Source: Otatea glauca
Lineage: Eukaryota; Streptophyta; Magnoliopsida; Poales; Poaceae
Direction: 5' to 3'
Length of the DNA: 64,000 nucleotides
Assembly (NCBI GenBank): GCA_036346275.1
Contig: CM070720.1
Span: 12,439,278 to 12,503,277 of the forward strand
Position 1 is the first letter of the stretch. Each line of letters opens with the position of its first letter. This document shows, piece by piece, positions 23,848 through 34,609 of the stretch. The notes below the pieces were generated by a model. The model was not told the DNA's origin. It ran no database searches and saw only the letters and a program-made list of their open reading frames with translations. A program made the position numbers and the translations under genes.

Positions 23848-24057
23848 ATGAGGAACTTCAAAGACGATCGAGACGACCCTGAGCTCGCCGAGCTGTGGGA
23901 GGATTTCGACCGTGCCATGGCGGAATTGGCCGAGGAGGAGGCGGTCGCCCGCGACTGCGCCGCCATCGACACCTTCCTGGAGATCTTCCTTGCCCTCTAC
24001 AGGGCTAGGGAGGCACTAGTGGAGGCGCTCGGCCGGGCGCGCCGCGAAGAAGTCTAG
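23848..24057 (+). CDS. Small acidic, Ala/Glu-rich helical protein, 69 aa, antisense in the Tat 3' region
   Basis: The frame opens MRNFKDDRDDPELAELWEDF and ends ALGRARREEV with a TAG at 24055. It is acidic at the start, rich in Ala, Glu and Leu, and likely all helical, with no signal peptide or membrane segment. Third codon positions are mostly G or C, unlike the AT-rich DNA beside it, which suggests selection on coding or a GC-rich origin. The ATG at 23848 is preferred over the in-frame upstream one at 23650 because the GC-rich, coding-like base composition and a TATA box/leader (23766) fit it. It lies between the 3' LTR and the tandem array of the relic and runs opposite to the element. I do not recognise the family and give no function. 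The matching region of the right-hand Tat element lies outside the window. Confidence 0.45.
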   Translation: MRNFKDDRDDPELAELWEDFDRAMAELAEEEAVARDCAAIDTFLEIFLALYRAREALVEALGRARREEV

Positions 24058-24149
24058 GGCTCCTGCAAATGTAATAGATTCCCAGGCATAATGCTTGTCG
24101 AATTTTTATATATAATAAAGAAGTACCTTCTCCAAGCGTTTTTCCATGA

Positions 24150-24960
24150 TTGTCGTTTAGACGTAGCTTGAATCCAGCTTGGGGCATATCGAAGCTTGCA
24201 TGGTTCCTTAGTCGGGTGATATTTGCATCCATCTGTCGTAGGATACATCTTAGGTCCGACTTGGGACATATTAGGATTCGCATGGCTCTTGGCCGAATGA
24301 TACCCATATCCGTAGGACATAGCTTAGGCTCGACTTGGAGCGTACCAGGATTTCCTTGGCTCATGGCCGAGTGATACCCACATCCGACTGCTGTAGGATA
24401 CGGCTTAGGCTCGACTTGGAGCGTATCATATTTGTGTGGCTCTTGGCCGAGTGATACCCACATCCGACTGCTGTAGGATACGGCTTAGGCTCGACTTGGA
24501 GCGTATCATATTTGTGTGGCTCTTGACCGAATGATAACTATATCCGACTGGCGCTCTGGTCCATCTTGGGACATATCAAGGATTTCTTCGCTCATGGCTG
24601 AGTAATGCCCATACCCGACTGATGTAGGATATGGCTCTGGTCCAACTCGGGACACATCGAGGTTAATCCGAACGGTATCCGTACTCGTTTAATACGACAC
24701 ATGGCTTTTCAACCCTCGTGGGGCATACCATTGGAGTCGTGCCCGTTTAGGCTCATCTCGTGATACATGATTTCGTCATGCGGTAACCACCTAGCGACCC
24801 AACATGGGGCATATCACAAGAAGATATTTTTTATCCGGATTGGAGGACACCCACATCTCGCTTGGTTCGATAAGTGGTTAAACATCCCATCGTGGGGAGC
24901 AACGTGTCCCAAATATGACTTGGTCAAACCGTAACTGCCTCTATATGTCAGGACGCCAGG
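24150..24960. repeat. Degenerate tandem array, about 80-bp unit, in the Tat 3' region
   Basis: The unit carries GCTTAGGCTCGACTTGGAGC followed by TGGCTCTTGGCCGAGTGATAC and CATCCGACTGCTGTAGGATA. Unit starts at 24322, 24403 and 24483 give a period of 80-81. The two units at about 24401-24560 are nearly identical; those towards 24960 are progressively degenerate. Tandem repeats in this position are known for Tat/Ogre-type Ty3 elements and have been linked to satellite birth. Confidence 0.85.
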
Positions 24961-25169
24961 CTAGCGAATCATTACGAAGCATAGAGTAGGGCTAGGGGTT
25001 CCGCAATCTTTTTCCCGCCATCTTGGCGCAAACTTGATTTTTCCCCCTTTAAGACTGAGCCGATGGTTCATTTCTCATCGCTTACTCTTGCCTCTTCTGC
25101 TTCCTTTGTCTCTCCGCCTTCTTCGCCGCTAGGGTTAACTGCTGCTGCGCCCGCATTTTTGCGCCGCCA

Positions 25170-27837
25170 TTGATCTCTCCTCCGAAGATGTCTTCTCATC
25201 CTTCCATGGTCTCCTCCTCGCAGCCTTTGCCCCAGGATTGGACGACCTCGATCACGACAGAGGAGAAACTGCAGTCCATGGTGAATGACGGGGTTCTCCC
25301 AGACTTGGTTTTGATCTCCGCTCGAGTGACTACAGGTGAATCCATCCCTACTCCTCGTCTTGAAGAAGTCGTGGTATTTTAGTCTTTCTTCCAACGCGGG
25401 TTGGGCCTTTCGGCCTGCGCTTTTCTCTGCGGCCTTCTCTTCTTCTATGGCATCGAGTTGGTGAACTTGAATCCCAAATCTATTTTGCTAATCTCCATCT
25501 TTGTTCACCTTTGTGAAGCTTTCTTGGGCATTCGTCCTCATTTTGATCATTGCCGCTATTTTTACCTTCTGAAGCCCTATCCCTCAAAAAGTGACCCCAA
25601 GGTAATTGGGGGAGCCGAATTCCAACTTCGGGAGGGGCTAAAGAAATCGTATTTTGCTATTCCTTTCAAGTCTTCAAATAAAGGCTGGCACCAGGAGTGG
25701 TTTTATTATGCCAATCCTGATCCAGCTCTCCCTTGCTTCGTTGGGCGCCGGCCGAAGGTGTCCCTCTCTTGGTCTTCTGTCAGTGACGCCTACAACATGG
25801 ATCAAGTGCAAGACCTCTTGGTGCTCATCGGAAAATTAAAGGAAGGGGGCCTCACAAGGGTTGGTCTGGCCCTTCACTTCGTCGCTCGCCGGATTCAGCC
25901 CCTGAAGGAGCGCGACCATCTGGGGTATCAGTTTGAGGGGAGGGACGATGTGACCCGGGAATTGCCTGATTTAATAACGAAAGAGCAAATTTTTCCTCGC
26001 GTCCTTGATTTTTTTATCCTGAGCGTCGAGATGCCCACCAGATGCCCCAAGGCCTTCACTGCATCGAATCCTCCTCCCGAGGTGAGAAAGTTTTGCCGAT
26101 GGATTTTTACATCCGTCTCTTGAATGACTTCTAACTTTTAATCTTCCTTTCCAGGATCGTGTGGCCTTTTTCAGCGACGCGCCTCTTCCGGAAATGCCCG
26201 CTCGCATAGGCGATTCCCCGAAGCGGCCAGCGAGCTTCCCTGCGGGAGATCCCGCTGCCAAGAAGGGGAAGAAGACGGTGGCCAAGGACCCTATGAAGCT
26301 CCGGCGTCGGACTGGTGGTCCCAAGATCCAGGAACCGTCAGCACGAGCCACGGTGCCTTCGGCTCCCCTTTCCTGCGAGCCAGCGGCATAGCCGAGTCCA
26401 ACTCCGAGGGACTCGGGCGGTCGAGAGGAGCCCAGAGTGCCATTCGGCGACGCCCTGAGTGGTCCCTCCGGGAGCGGCTCGACCACTCGGAAGAAGCCAC
26501 CGATGAGGATGAAGAAGTCCGATAGGTTTGTTACCCTATCGACTCTTATTTGACTCGTTTCGCCGGCTTGTTTACTGACAGTTCTTCTCGTAGGAATCCT
26601 TTGCTCGATGCTCCCGTCGAGACACCATCTAGGGCTCCTGAAGAGGCTGGGCCCGCGGAGGTTCAAGTCTTGGTTGAGGGGGCCTCGCCTGGGGACACAG
26701 GAGCGTCCCACGAGCCTCAGCCGCCTTCACCGACGCCTTGTGCTTCAGTATTAGGCTCTGCTGCTGAGGAGCCCATCCCCCGTCTGTCCCCCGAGGTTGA
26801 AGAGATATCCCGGGTTCCGCTGACTCATGGTCGCCCCCAGCTCATAATGCAAGCTGCGTGGGTTGTTGAGGAGGACGGCTTGAAGCTCCTGGACGACTCA
26901 GAGGAGGAGAGGGAGAAGAATGACTTTTATAGTCATGCCACTGCTTGTGCACGCCTAGCCCAGGTAAAATTTTCTCAACTCTCGCCATCTTCTTGCTTAC
27001 GTCAGTCAGCATGTAGTCACCTTTTCCTGTGATGATTACAGAAATTAGGGGAGCGCTCCGAAAAGAAGTCCGAGTACCTCCATAAGATGCTTCCAGAGGT
27101 CCGGACGCGCCAGGAATATCTGACCGAATTGGAGCAGATTAAGGCTGGACATGCAGCTGAGCTGCAAGCTCTTCGGTTAGAGGTCCAGACGCTGCGGGCT
27201 GAGAAGGAGATTCTTCAGCAAGAGAAGATAGATGTCGTCGGCTACCTTCGAGGTAGATATTTCCCGGACCATCTCATGCTTTCATTTAATCGTCTGGTTT
27301 TTTGATCTTCTTATCTTCGTGTCAGCTCGGGACTCTGTTAATGTAAAGCTGCAGGGGCAACTTAAAGCTTCGGAGAAGGATTTAGAAGGTACGGTCGGCA
27401 GTTTGGCCCTCTCATGTCTTCATTGTTTTCTTGGTAGTTCTTAATACTTTGTCTTGCAGATTATAAATTCAAAACTCGAGCGCAATATGCCGTTTTTAAC
27501 GAGAAGGTTGAAACCCTTGAGACTCTTGCGCTAAGCTTCGTGAAGCTTCCGAGCCGTTGTTGAGCTTGCTTTATCCCGGAGACGAGAAGCCACTCGGTAG
27601 GGACCAGGTCATCTCTCGACTGGAGGAAGCCCTGAGGCGCTCAAAAGACTCTTTAAGGAGACGGCGACCAATGGTGCTAGCCAGGCTTTGGCGATCACCA
27701 AGTCGCTCTATCCCTGAGTGGATCTTGAAGCCGTTAAGGAAGGCTACGCCTGCAATGTAGACGAAGATCGGTCCGCCGAGCTCTGGGAGGAAGTCAAGGA
27801 CACCTCTACGGCTATTGTAGAAACTCTGGAGCTGTAA
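25170..27837 (+). pseudogene. Multi-exon antisense gene of the Tat relic (Transposase_28-type protein)
   Basis: Runs opposite to its element. Exon 1 (25170-26081) encodes a domain of the kind named Transposase_28/gypsy-type transposon domain: NPKSILLISIFVHLCEAFLG, YFYLLKPYPSKSD and GWHQEWFYY. Then five probable introns with GT-AG ends: 26082-26154, 26526-26593, 26964-27041, 27253-27325 and 27389-27459. Exon 2 has a basic run (AAKKGKKTVAKD), exon 3 is Pro/acidic, exon 4 (27042-27252) is a coiled coil (RQEYLTELEQIKAGHAAELQ), and the last exon ends ELWEEVKDT...VETLEL with TAA at 27835. Lesions: TAG at 25380-25382, TAG at 26389-26391 and frame changes in the last exon. The same exon order exists at 61977-64000. 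Its role is unknown; plant Tat/Grande/RIRE2-type elements are known to carry such antisense frames. Confidence 0.85.
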
Positions 27838-28090
27838 ACGAGATATATGAAAATTTCTCTTTGTTCTTGCATTTTGTCTTTCAAGTATGCTGCTTTGTCT
27901 GAGTGGTTTTGACATATCGTTGCCCGACTAGTCCAGCCCCCAGGCTCTGAGGCGTGGTTCATGATGCATGTCTCAGAGTCTTAACATCGTAGGAGGAAAG
28001 CACTCGGACGCATAAATCACGAGAAGTTTGAACGAAAATAACTTTTAAGAGCGAACATTCATTCATAAAGAAACAATTGAATTACAAAGT

Positions 28091-28188
28091 TCAAGTGAAA
28101 AAATGACATAGCTGTTCTATGTTCCAAGTGTTGCTGACTGTCGTGCCGTCTTCATGCTTGAGCTTATAAGCTCCAAGGCGTATCACTT
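28091..28188 (-). pseudogene. Residual 3' end of Tat pol (about 32 codons)
   Basis: On minus the sequence encodes the end of the integrase C-terminal region (YKL...DGT...VSNTWNIEQL) and stops with TGA (28091-28093). It matches 61619-61719 of the right-hand Tat element. It abuts the truncated LTR end at 28189, marking the left breakpoint of the gag-pol deletion. Confidence 0.85.
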
Positions 28189-28755
28189 CATTGACTTTTG
28201 TAGTCGGCAATAAATTTATGGGGCAGGCGCTATATCTGAAACTCGAAGGTCACACAAGACAAGGGTTTAGACAGGTTTAGGCTCTCACGGAGGAGATAAT
28301 ACCCTAATCCTGTGTGTTGGGATTATATGGATCTCTTGGATCTAAGATTGCTCAAAGCGCGATGTGCTCTGGGCAAAAGGCAATGTGTGTGTGTTGAGGC
28401 GATTGCTCGATTGCTTTGTTGCTTGATCCCTCTGTTGTTGCCCGCCCCCTCCCTTATATAATGGGGATGGCGCGGCTTACAGAGTCCTGATCGGTCTAAG
28501 AGATTTCGATTGGTTACAGGATTCTAGTCGGTTACATGATAGAGTTTACATCGTTATCTACCCTATTAACGTCTCGGATTACAACCGTATCTTTTATATC
28601 TAAATACATATTCAACTGTCTATGGGATGTGCCCCCTTCCATACGGCAGCAAGGCTTGGTGCGGGGTTTATCCTTTGGGCCTTCTACTTGGGCCTACCTT
28701 CTCCTCAGGCGATGCTAGGCCGGTCTTGAAGATACCTGGTTTCATATATTCCACA
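28189..28755 (-). repeat. 5' LTR of the Tat relic, with its inner end altered
   Basis: It matches 22862-23428 closely, but its first bases on plus read CATTGACTTTTG where the other LTR has TGTCGACTTTTG. The terminal TGT is replaced by pol-derived sequence, so the deletion cut into the LTR end by about three bases. TATA box (minus) is near 28455-28463. Confidence 0.88.
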
Positions 28756-28798
28756 GGGTGACTCAAGAGTAGTATAAATAGAGGGGGAGGGTAACCTT

Positions 28799-30062
28799 CA
28801 CTACTATAGAAAGGCTTATATTAGACGCCATATCACAAACGGTTTCTCAAAACCGTCTGCGACGATGAACATCACTAACGGTTCTATATTGCAACCGTCA
28901 GTGACATTATCACAGACGGTACTCTTCAAAAACCGCCAATGATATACATTAATATCACTGATGGTTTTAGTTAAAAACCATCTGTGATATATTATCACAG
29001 ATGTTTTTTAACTAAAACCGTCTGTGATATCATGTATTATCTCAGACGGTTTTATAATAAAACCGTCAGCGACTTATCACAGACGGTTCGTTATAATAAT
29101 CGTCTGTGATAAACCACATCATAGACGGTTTATCCAGACAGAACCGTCTGTGATAATATTTCACCTTTCGCGCTCTCACCAAATTTGAACTTCCCGCTCG
29201 TCTCGTTTTCGACTTCCTTTAAAATGCCAGCCCGCGGCTCTTCTCCTGCTGCTTTTTTCTCACTTCTCCTGCTCTCCTCTTCTCTTCTCTTCTCTCTTCT
29301 CACTTCTCACTTCTCACTTCTCACTTCTTTTTCCTCTCCTCTTCGAATGTTTGGTAAGTATGGTGTTCGAATCATTCAACTAAAATGTTATAGCTCATCC
29401 TCTCCTCTTCCTTTCCCTCTTCTCTTCTCTTTTGCACTCTTGATGTTGCGGCGTTTTCGTTTTCGATCCGTGCACCTTTCGGTAAAACGGCCATAACTTT
29501 TGCATACGAGCTCCGATCACGACGTTCTTGTGCTTGTTTTAAAACTAACAAAAAAACGTCGATCTCGAAAAAACGTCGTGTAGGGCCTCAAAACGGCCTC
29601 CGAAGTTTTTTTCCGTCAATTTTGCGTTTTCAAGTTCTTCAAAGCAGTGACATGGGATATCTCACATCCAGTAGCTTTTATATTATGCCTGAACTAGCAC
29701 AGAGCAGCTGGATCACAGAAATATCATCTGTACGTGACGATATTATTTTTGTTTCCAAAAGTAACATCACAGGCGGTTCATAGTAAAAACCGTCTGTGAT
29801 AGTTGTTATCACAAACGGTTCTTAGTAAAAACCATCTGTGATAGTTTGTTATCACAGACGGTTCTTAGTAAAAACCGTTTGTGATGTTTGCATATCACAG
29901 ACGGTTTTAGTTTGAAACCGTCTGTGATATGTTCTATTACAGACGGTTCATAAACCGTCTGTGATGTTCTGTAACATCACTGACCCATGGTTACAGACGG
30001 TTCGGAAAACCGTCTGTAATGACGGTTCCGAACCGTCTGTGCTGACCTTTTATGTAGTAGTT
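28799..30062. mobile_element. Non-autonomous CACTA element, 1,264 bp
   Basis: The left end is CACTACTATAGAAAGG; the right end, CCTTTTATGTAGTAGTT, is its inverse with a changed last base. Flanks CTT (28796-28798) and ATT (30063-30065) would be a 3-bp duplication with one substitution. Subterminal arrays of ACAGACGGTTTT and AAAACCGTCTGTGATA in both orientations fill 28830-29160 and 29765-30045. The 0.6 kb centre (29160-29760) has pyrimidine runs (TCTCTTCTC, CACTTCT repeats) and no transposase frame. It sits in the old copia LTR; removing it rejoins GTAACCTT to CCTCCTCTTAATGG in line with related LTRs. Confidence 0.87.
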
Positions 30063-30963
30063 ATTCCTCCTCTTAATGGTTTTAGAGGTTTTGCCTCACT
30101 TGAGCTTTTTGCCCACTTTGTTGTGTGGCTTTGTACACCTCCCTTCCAGGATTGAAAGCTTCATTTACCTATCTCTGAATTTATTTTATGCATTTACTTT
30201 ATGCTTTAAATTCAATCTGTAAATTTCACAATTTACATTCCTGCAACTTACTTTTTGCACATTTGGATTTACCTCCCCTCCTTCTAAATGCTTGTGGATT
30301 TTGTACTGAGGGTGTATGATTGATGAACAAGTCTTCTTTAGACTATATCCCAATCATCTTGGCAAATCTTGTGTTCTTTCTTGCAAGAAACCGATCTTAT
30401 GTGCTTAAGTGAATCATTCTTTTAGATCGTGTTTGAATGGCTTTGGACTTGTGTTCTTGCTTACTGTGTTGTCTGGGAGGTTATCCAAGATTATCTCGAT
30501 CATTAAAATCCCACGAGCAAGTCCAAAATCAAGTTCTCAAGTTTTACTCAAACTTGGTGTATTCTTCCATAGAAGTGAAAAAGGTCAGAAATTTGACTTC
30601 AATCCTTGCGATTGAAGGTTGTAATAAGTTCTGACATCTTTAGGATCACATCCACCAAGTTTTGTGAGTTTTTGTTCAGCCGATCAAAAGATTCCTCAAA
30701 TTAGCTTTTGAGTTCGTGCTGTTCTCGGCTCTGTTCTTCATGCTGTTCTTGAGCCTGGTCATACCGCCCTTCATGTGGCTATACCGGATTCCAGTGCTAC
30801 CAGATTCAACCCGATCATTCTGAACTCTTAGGAAAACTTCTTCTATTTTCTTTTGCTCCTTTTTGATTGAACTGTCTGTGGGCTTGGTTGGATCATTTCG
30901 AGTTGGGGTAAATTTTTTTTGGGATCATTCACCCTCCTTTGATCACCACTTTGGTCCTCCAAT

Positions 30964-30975
30964 TGGTATCAGAGC
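30964..30975 (+). other. Primer-binding site of the old SIRE element
   Basis: TGGTATCAGAGC begins two bases after the LTR end at 30961. The same spacing is seen in the younger element. Confidence 0.9.
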
Positions 30976-31016
30976 TAGTTTTGCTCTTCCATTGATCTTA
31001 ACCGGTCTCATAAGCC

Positions 31017-31254
31017 ATGGCGACAAACAAATATTACACCAAGCCTCCTATATTTTCTGGAGTCGTACATCACTGCCCAGGGCTTCCTGATTTGGCAAAA
31101 GGTGAAACTCCCGTATGAGGTTCTTGTCGATGAAAACGTCATGGCCAGCAATATAGCTGACATTGAGGCGAACACTAAGGCAAGGAACATCCTCATACAG
31201 AGTCTGAGCCGCATTGAGTACGATAGGATTTCTCACATTCGTTCTACTCATCTA
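31017..31254 (+). pseudogene. SIRE-type gag start of the old element, truncated
   Basis: ATGGCGACAAACAAATATTA corresponds to the gag start at 12842. About 35 bases present in the younger copy (after FSGV) are deleted, shifting the frame; the sequence then continues KLPYEVLVDEN, ARNILIQSLSR and YDRISHIRSTH in another frame. Homology stops at about 31250, at the edge of a CACTA fragment. Confidence 0.88.
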
Positions 31255-31469
31255 GAAATGGTCATCACACACGGTTTTAGGCAAAAACCATCTATGATGT
31301 GCCCACCCTCATCATAGACGATTTTTGGCTAAAACTGTTTTGATGTTCCCCTCATCATAGACGATTTTAGCCAAAAACCATATGTGATATTCCTGAGACT
31401 CATCTTTGATGGTTTTTAGAAAAAAGAGTCAGTGATGATGGGTCTAATATAACCCCTTTTGTAGTAGTG
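31255..31469. mobile_element. CACTA fragment, right terminus kept
   Basis: The right end CCCCTTTTGTAGTAGTG (ending 31469) is a CACTA terminus, and inside it are ATCATAGACGATTTT / AAAACCATCTATGATG repeats of subterminal type. No matching CACTA start is present on the left, and the sequence right of it is not gag, so one end was lost together with the rest of the old copia element. Confidence 0.7.
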
Positions 31470-33535
31470 TAGGGCCGTGCACGCCGCCGCCGCCGTGGCT
31501 TGATGGTTCGCTGGCACGTGGCTGTCGAGTCAGCGCTTGGGCCGATGTACCATTGAGGTGGCTTCTTGTGTGCGTTTACGTGGCCGCGTGATTGGTTTGC
31601 CGCATCAGCGCATGTGGGTCCCTCTGTCAGTCGGATAAAGTGCATAGACCCGGTTCACCAGCGCACTCACGGGCTGTGGATCCGGTCCGTGGCAAAGTCT
31701 ATGGACCAGAAGGCACGTGTCAGCTCGGAAGAGATCCTGGCAGGACTGACGTGACCCCGACATCATGATGGCACAAAAACAAGATTTTTCTATTTAAAAA
31801 TAATTCGGTTTATTATTTTATTTTCTAATTATCTTATTTCTTAGATTTTTTAATCTTCTGATAGACCGTTCTCCCTCATACGAGCTTCGATTGAGACGAT
31901 TCAAGTTTCTAGAAATTAGTAAAATAGAGATCTATTTAATGGTGAATTTTATTTGATTTTAGAATTTGTTTGCTCTCTATTTTTTACTATTTATTTGGTG
32001 TTCTCTCTTGATACGCGTAGACGTTGAAGTGCTCAGAGCATCCGAGGAGGAATCGTGGATTCAAGACCAAGGTCCAGAGAAAGAATAAAAGATTATCTAA
32101 GGCAAGTTGTGCTTTAATCATGTTGAATCTATTTTATAAAGATCGCTATATTACTTTTACTTAATTGCATGTTATTTCATGAACATAAATGTTTCAAATT
32201 AAATTGGGACTTAGCTATTCTACCTAATTGATCTATACCCTATCTTGTCATTTGTACACCATGATCTATTGTCACCCTGGATTGGTTCATTAATAGTTGG
32301 TTAATATTTAAATCAACATGGGATGGTTAGATCGTGTTAGTATGCTTAGCCATGCCACGTCATCGCATGTACTTGGAACATCAATGTTTAATCTTGACTA
32401 ATAAAATATGGAACATAATTATGAATTGGTGTGTCACATGTTGTCACACGATGATATTGAGTTGTAGTGGCGAGGGATGTCATGCAATGAAGTTGACTTG
32501 TTGATAGCACATGGTGCTTGGTAATCAACTAGGGTGGTAATCATTTAAATTAGGGCAAGTGGCAAGGGACAGAGTGCCAAGGTGGGCCAGAAAGGCAGAG
32601 GGTATTTGGAAGTATTGCCCTAGTCATCTTAAGGACTTAACCTTGTAAGCCTTTGACCTGAGTCAAACATGCAACCACATGTCTGGAATGGGACAGCCTA
32701 GCTGATTAATTAGCAATGTTTTAGCTTTGGTACTACCAATGGCGGTGTGAGTCCCGAGTTCACAGATCAACTCACATGGCACAAGACGGGGACCCTGTTG
32801 TGGCGGTTTAACCCTTCAGTGTTGAAACCTCAGTGGGTAGTACTGGGTTAAGGCAGAGCATTGTACAGGCTTTGTCATGATCTCTCCCCTGACACACCAA
32901 AGGAAGTGTGTTGATAGCTTGGTAACAAAAGATGATCATGTCGTGTGGGTAAAGTGCATAACCTTTGTAGAGTGTAAATCTATACGGATAGCCGTGCTTG
33001 CGGTATTGAGCAATGCTCGAGAATTACAATCAAGGGTAAGATTTTATAAAATGTAAACTTGGTTGGGATGGCAGGTTGCCATTGGTGGGTTTGAACTTGA
33101 CTTAGGCTGGATGCCATGTTTACTTGAGAAATGCTGAAAATTAATATTACTGTTATTTTTTACTGTCTTTGCAATCTACTTATTGTACTCATTTACAAAT
33201 GCTGCTTTATTTCAAAATAACCATGTTAGCCATTCATTTGGAATAAGCCTTGCATATAGTTATGTAGAATTGCATTTTGTGCACAACTTGTTGAGTGTTT
33301 TAAGTACTTACCCTTGCCAACAATAACATCACCACTTAAGGAGAATACATCAGTGCTCGAGGAGAAGTACCAGGAAAAGACAAAAATTTACGGTGCAAGC
33401 CTTGTCAGTTGCCTGTGGTATACTGAGGGGTTTATGTAGGTTTTCATTCCACTACAGTTTAATTTGTTATCCAGCCTTGCGAGACATTGTAATGTAAGTT
33501 GACTATAAGGTCATTCAACAGGTATTAATTATTAT
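31470..33535 (+). repeat. Ty3-type LTR fragment, plus orientation
   Basis: The stretch carries, in forward orientation, the segment GTGGGTAAAGTGCATAACCTTTGTAGAGTGTAAATCTATACGG near 32943, which is the complement of the block at about 400-430 and 35320-35350 in the giant LTRs. It therefore comes from a related Ty3-type family. A GC-rich start, AT-rich middle and the end CTTGTCAGTTGCCTGTGGTATACTGAG (33398 on) are recognisable. Neither terminus with target duplication could be defined, and no coding frame is visible. Confidence 0.6.
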
Positions 33536-34609
33536 TGTACGGGTAGGCTACTCCTGCAAAAAATCAAAAATTTTCTACCACATAACCAAGGAACCACTGC
33601 AAGTTATAGATCACAGAATTACCACTAGACGCGCAAACCCGTAGCGAAAGTAGAGTCGATGTAGCGTGGTGGTGCAGATGTAGTCGTATTAGCCTCACGC
33701 CTCCCCAACAGCTCCTTGTGATTGTCACAGGTTGCAGATCATCCTAGTGTTGAAGCTTTGCAGCAACGCCTCTAAGGTATCCACACGTATGGAGCAGGAA
33801 CACCACGTGCCGGAGTGCTAGTGCCGACTGCGTGGTTCTGGACGGAGGAGGGGTGGTGGCGAGGGTTTTGGGAATTATGAATTCCTTATATATCTCTTTG
33901 TGTATATGTATCTCTCATCATAAAGCCACCACCTCCTCCCTTTATATAGACGTCCCATAACGGGTTTCAACCCTTGAAGCCCATTAGGAACTCTAAGCCC
34001 ATTACAAATCAGATCCCTATTCGAATTGGTTACAGCCCCTTAAGCGTGCGACCCTATAGGTTCACGTGCACTCGGACATGGCTGGAGTAACCCTATCGAT
34101 CGTTGAGTACTCCTACTCGACCATTGAGTAATCGACCAATAGTCGATAGCAGCCCCTAGCAGAACTTACCGACTCCCGAGTTCATATAAAGATCAGATGA
34201 ACCTCAACAATGTCCTATATGTATTTCCTTTTGCCTCACAATATTGGTCAAACCCAAGGCGAGTTGTTGTCATCCTTATTTGGATGGCTCGACCACACTT
34301 TCTCGATGTCGTGACTCGGATTCCCCGAATACATCGAGTTAACTCTTTAACTCGATGACTCGAGTAACTCTTTACTTGAGTAGCATGGCCATGTGTTTCT
34401 GGAATCCGACCACTTGAGAGGCCTAGAGATATCTCTCCCGTTGTATGGAGGGGCAAATCCTATCTTGATCGGCCATGCCTTGCAGCATGTTTCATGACAA
34501 ACTCGAAAGCCATCATTATAACTACCCAGTTACGAAGTAGCATTTGATGACCCCTAAGTAAGTCATTACGCATCTTGTGACAATCTCAAGTCGAAGGATA
34601 TAGCATACA

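Larger units (their letters stand above)
22862..28755 (-). mobile_element. Tat-type Ty3 element relic, gag-pol deleted, antisense gene kept (5,894 bp)
   Basis: LTRs at 22862-23428 and 28189-28755 are in the same orientation and the whole is flanked by the perfect 5-bp duplication GGGTG (22857-22861 and 28756-28760). It is homologous to the element starting at 55401, but inverted, so its sense strand is minus. From its 5' LTR (28189-28755) the sequence passes directly into the last 30-odd codons of pol (28091-28188); primer site, gag and nearly all pol are absent. Kept are the convergent multi-exon antisense gene (25170-27837 on plus), an 80-bp tandem array, a small extra frame and a purine tract (complement of GTAGCCCCCGAGT at 23429). 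Loss of the primer site implies the deletion happened after insertion. Confidence 0.92.
10796..31254 (+). mobile_element. Old SIRE/Maximus-type Ty1-copia element, 5' LTR plus gag start, split by three insertions
   Basis: The LTR start TGAAAGACCATGTCGTGGTCTACCC (10796) matches the start of the younger element's LTRs in modified form. The LTR continues in four pieces: 10796-11079, 22333-22861, 28761-28798 and 30063-30961. The breaks are the younger SIRE element, the deleted Tat element and the small CACTA. The primer site TGGTATCAGAGC follows at 30964-30975 and a gag start at 31017. The homology ends at about 31254 where a CACTA fragment begins; pol and the 3' LTR are not in the window. Order of the pieces and target duplications shows this element is older than all three insertions. 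Confidence 0.88.

Noticed and set aside
25971..26711. A 246-codon minus-strand frame inside the Tat relic
   Set aside because: It is the reverse shadow of the antisense gene's exons 2-3, which have splice sites and a homologue at 61977-64000. It would run in the Tat sense direction but matches no gag or pol motif.
31400..31754. Short frames right of the CACTA fragment
   Set aside because: They lie in the GC-rich start of the Ty3 LTR fragment and have no family resemblance.
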